Below are positions 6,648-7,899 of a stretch of DNA of 7,899 nt, in pieces. The first letter of the stretch is position 1. Every line of letters begins with the position of its first letter. The position numbers and the translations under genes were made by a program. This DNA comes from Fidelibacterota bacterium (GTDB lineage Bacteria; Fidelibacterota; UBA2242). Location of the stretch: positions 1 to 7,899 of the forward strand of contig QNCV01000110.1 of the NCBI GenBank assembly GCA_003645845.1, given 5' to 3'. The notes beneath the pieces were generated by a model, which was not told the DNA's origin, made no database searches, and saw only the letters and a program-made list of their open reading frames with translations.

Positions 6648-7281
6648 TTTTTCCTCCATATAATCGTGAAAATTTATCGATTGTCACTTCTACCCGAGTC
6701 CCTAAAAACGCCAATTCCATCTCCCAATTATCATTAGTATCAATTTCAATAAAGGAACCTAAAGTGACATTTTTATTTAGTTTGCCATCAAATCCTAAAA
6801 AATGTTGTGTGAATTTAAAACGCCCCCTGCTCTTGCCGAAATTATATTCCCAATGGGGCTCGATAACATAGTAAACTTTCGCTTTTTCCAGAACATTGAA
6901 TTTGAATCCGGTCTGAGGACGAAAACGGAAAACATCATCTGTTGACTCTTTGATCCGATATTCAATCCGGCTGTTCCAGAAAAATTCCTTAAATCTGATA
7001 TCTTTATGTTGCAATCGGAACCAATGCTCATTGGCGCCGGGATCGCTTTTCATAACATAACGATATTGCGAAGCCCAACTATCATCAAACTTGTAACGAA
7101 GAATCATCTGACTTGTGCCGTAATTAAAATAAAAACGACCTCCAAAACCCCAGTGTTTACCATCCACAGTGAAGTTATTTTGCACACGATCAGACCAATC
7201 TTTGGCAGCTGCAGGAATAACCGGTGTAGCAATTGCAAAAACAAGAATTATTTCAGTCAATATCTTATTAAAACTACTCAT
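6631..7281 (-). CDS. DUF2490-like outer-membrane beta-barrel protein
   Basis: A 216-residue protein with a clear signal peptide (hydrophobic residues 8-23, probable cleavage after AAA at 24-26). The rest is a series of short, alternating amphipathic strands rich in Tyr, Phe, Trp and Arg, for example GGRFYFNYGTSQMILRYKF (47-65), FFWNSRIEYRI (100-110), VFRFRPQTGFKFNV (117-130), KVYYVIEPHWEYNF (135-148) and VTLGSFIEIDT (172-182). This resembles DUF2490 proteins, small presumed outer-membrane barrels of unknown function. The last strand ends in VEVTI and is followed by a polar tail, not by the terminal aromatic residue common in barrels. Its ATG overlaps the stop of the 49-residue ORF as ATGA, and GGAG lies at 7292-7295. 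Its end contains the ribosome binding site of the thioredoxin-fold gene. The tight coupling suggests a shared envelope role with that protein. Confidence 0.7.
   Translation of the reverse strand: MSSFNKILTEIILVFAIATPVIPAAAKDWSDRVQNNFTVDGKHWGFGGRFYFNYGTSQMILRYKFDDSWASQYRYVMKSDPGANEHWFRLQHKDIRFKEFFWNSRIEYRIKESTDDVFRFRPQTGFKFNVLEKAKVYYVIEPHWEYNFGKSRGRFKFTQHFLGFDGKLNKNVTLGSFIEIDTNDNWEMELAFLGTRVEVTIDKFSRLYGGKNGQSN
6653..6657 (-). promoter_or_regulatory. Ribosome binding site deciding the start of the PRX_like1-TlpA gene
   Basis: GGAGG on the minus strand, five bases before ATG 6647 and inside the upstream barrel coding sequence. It argues for 6647 over the in-frame ATG at 6659. Confidence 0.75.
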
Positions 7282-7427
7282 TTGTAGATCACTCCACTGG
7301 TCAACACAGACAGGACAACATCTATTGCCCGTTTGTCAATTTTAAAGAGATCGGCGAAGATCTTATCCCGACACGGAAAAAGCCCCCATTCAATCTGGTC
7401 AAAACCATAGCTTAAAAGTGTTTGCAT
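7278..7427 (-). CDS. Small 49-residue protein, possibly a remnant or stand-alone methyltransferase dimerisation-like helix domain
   Basis: A short ORF preceded by AAAGGGG (7431-7437), three bases before its ATG. Its TGA overlaps the ATG of the barrel gene (ATGA), the classic sign of translational coupling. Key segments are MQTLLSYGFDQIEWGLF (1-17) and ADLFKIDKRAIDVVLSVLTS (25-44), ending in GVIYK. By eye the pattern (a GLF turn, then LFKIDKRAID, then VLSVLTSGVI) resembles the N-terminal winged-helix dimerisation region of O-methyltransferases, in which an ElGLF motif is followed by a helix-turn-helix-like segment; no catalytic domain follows. It may be a decayed 5' fragment, a stand-alone helical domain or a chance ORF kept for coupling. 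Coding status is supported by context rather than by a known family. Confidence 0.5.
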   Translation of the reverse strand: MQTLLSYGFDQIEWGLFPCRDKIFADLFKIDKRAIDVVLSVLTSGVIYK

Positions 7428-7447
7428 ATTCCCCTTTCATTTGGAAT

Positions 7448-7516
7448 TTAATCGCTCAGTTTCGCCGGAAATATTTCGTTAGCAATATCCTTTGATAAAA
7501 GGTTGATTTTACTCAT
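7448..7516 (-). CDS. Candidate 22-codon ORF between the C_GCAxxG_C_C gene and the 49-residue ORF
   Basis: Begins at ATG 7516, overlapping the last codons and stop of the upstream gene, and ends at TAA 7448, 20 bases before the 49-residue ORF. The peptide begins MSKINLLSKDIANEIF and ends PAKLSD. There is only a poorly placed GAGG ahead of it, and no known family. It may be chance, or together with the next ORF part of a broken gene. Confidence 0.2.
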   Translation of the reverse strand: MSKINLLSKDIANEIFPAKLSD

Positions 7517-7899
7517 ATTGAGCAAACTGCCTCAGTAAAATTTCCGCCGTCCATTTGGCTGCCATTCCGACGACCTCAGGACATTTTCCATCAGCGCTTT
7601 TTCTGACTTTCTTACAAATAACACTTCCATGCTCTTCTTTAAAGCGTTTATGCACTTTATGAATCAGTTCATGTGATAATGAATTGTCGCCGAATCTCTC
7701 TGTTCCGCACAGCCATCCGATAACCATACCGGAACCGGTAAATGCTCCGCAACTGGCAGAATTATCAGGTGTCGCCCCTCCATCCAGGCAGCTGGCAGTT
7801 CTGAACAATGCTTCATCTGCCGGAATAAAGTCAATGGCATCCTGCAAAGCGGCCACAGTACATCGCGCACAACCTTTGTGTTTATCTTCATACAGATAA
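7509..7899 (-). CDS. C_GCAxxG_C_C family cysteine-rich protein, 5' end cut by window
   Basis: Only the last 129 codons are visible. An internal GTG at 7856 could be mistaken for a start, but the frame stays open to the window edge and the upstream residues are conserved-looking (KGCARCTVAALQDAI), so the true start lies outside. The visible part fits the C_GCAxxG_C_C family (Pfam PF09719, TIGR01909): GCARC near the edge, ALFRTASCLDGG (30-41 of the visible part), SCGAFTGSGMVIGWLCG (49-65), RFKEEHGSVICKKV (85-98) and KCPEVVGMAAKWTAEIL (105-121). Seven cysteines are visible (10, 13, 37, 50, 64, 95, 106). The family is widespread in anaerobes and is thought to have a redox or metal-related role, not firmly established. 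No signal peptide can be judged. It lies upstream of the small ORF, the barrel gene and the thioredoxin-fold gene, which suggests a thiol-related theme. Confidence 0.85.
   Translation of the reverse strand, partial: YLYEDKHKGCARCTVAALQDAIDFIPADEALFRTASCLDGGATPDNSASCGAFTGSGMVIGWLCGTERFGDNSLSHELIHKVHKRFKEEHGSVICKKVRKSADGKCPEVVGMAAKWTAEILLRQFAQYE

Overview
The window comes from a Gram-negative bacterium. Most products carry signal peptides or lipobox-like N-termini, one looks like an outer-membrane beta-barrel, and one has a FISUMP (Fibrobacter succinogenes major paralogous) domain. FISUMP proteins are typical of the Fibrobacteres-Chlorobi-Bacteroidetes group and allied candidate phyla. Strong Shine-Dalgarno (SD) sites precede many genes (for example AGGAGG and GGAGG), which argues against a typical Bacteroidetes, where SD sites are usually weak. 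The base composition looks moderate. The phylum assignment is inference only.

Every gene I can support lies on the minus strand, so transcription runs from the right edge to the left edge. Intergenic gaps are at most about 140 bases. I see no tRNA, rRNA, insertion sequence, CRISPR array or convincing terminator.

Right part (7899 to 5532), a redox and envelope block: a C_GCAxxG_C_C-family cysteine-rich protein cut by the window edge; a 49-residue small ORF; a DUF2490-like beta-barrel candidate coupled to it by an ATGA overlap; and an exported double thioredoxin-fold protein (PRX_like1 domain fused to a TlpA-like WCGPC domain) whose start lies inside the barrel gene.

Middle (5436 to 4738): a FISUMP-domain lipoprotein.

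Left part (4664 to 1), an apparent catabolic or transport block that may begin at a candidate sigma70-type promoter at 4713-4741. It encodes a ureidoglycolate-lyase-like cupin protein, an exported lactonase-family beta-propeller, a GntP-family sugar-acid permease, an exported nucleoside-hydrolase-like lipoprotein, and the N-terminal part of a DUF1593 (Sde182-type, nucleoside-hydrolase-like) protein that runs off the left edge. A reasonable inference is that lactones and glycosides are hydrolysed outside the cytoplasm and the resulting sugar acid is imported by the GntP protein; the substrate is unknown.

The least explained items are the 49-residue ORF with a methyltransferase dimerisation-like helix pattern, a 13-codon ORF with a strong ribosome binding site just ahead of the permease gene, and two adjacent exported hydrolases sharing a TD-x5-DD signature.
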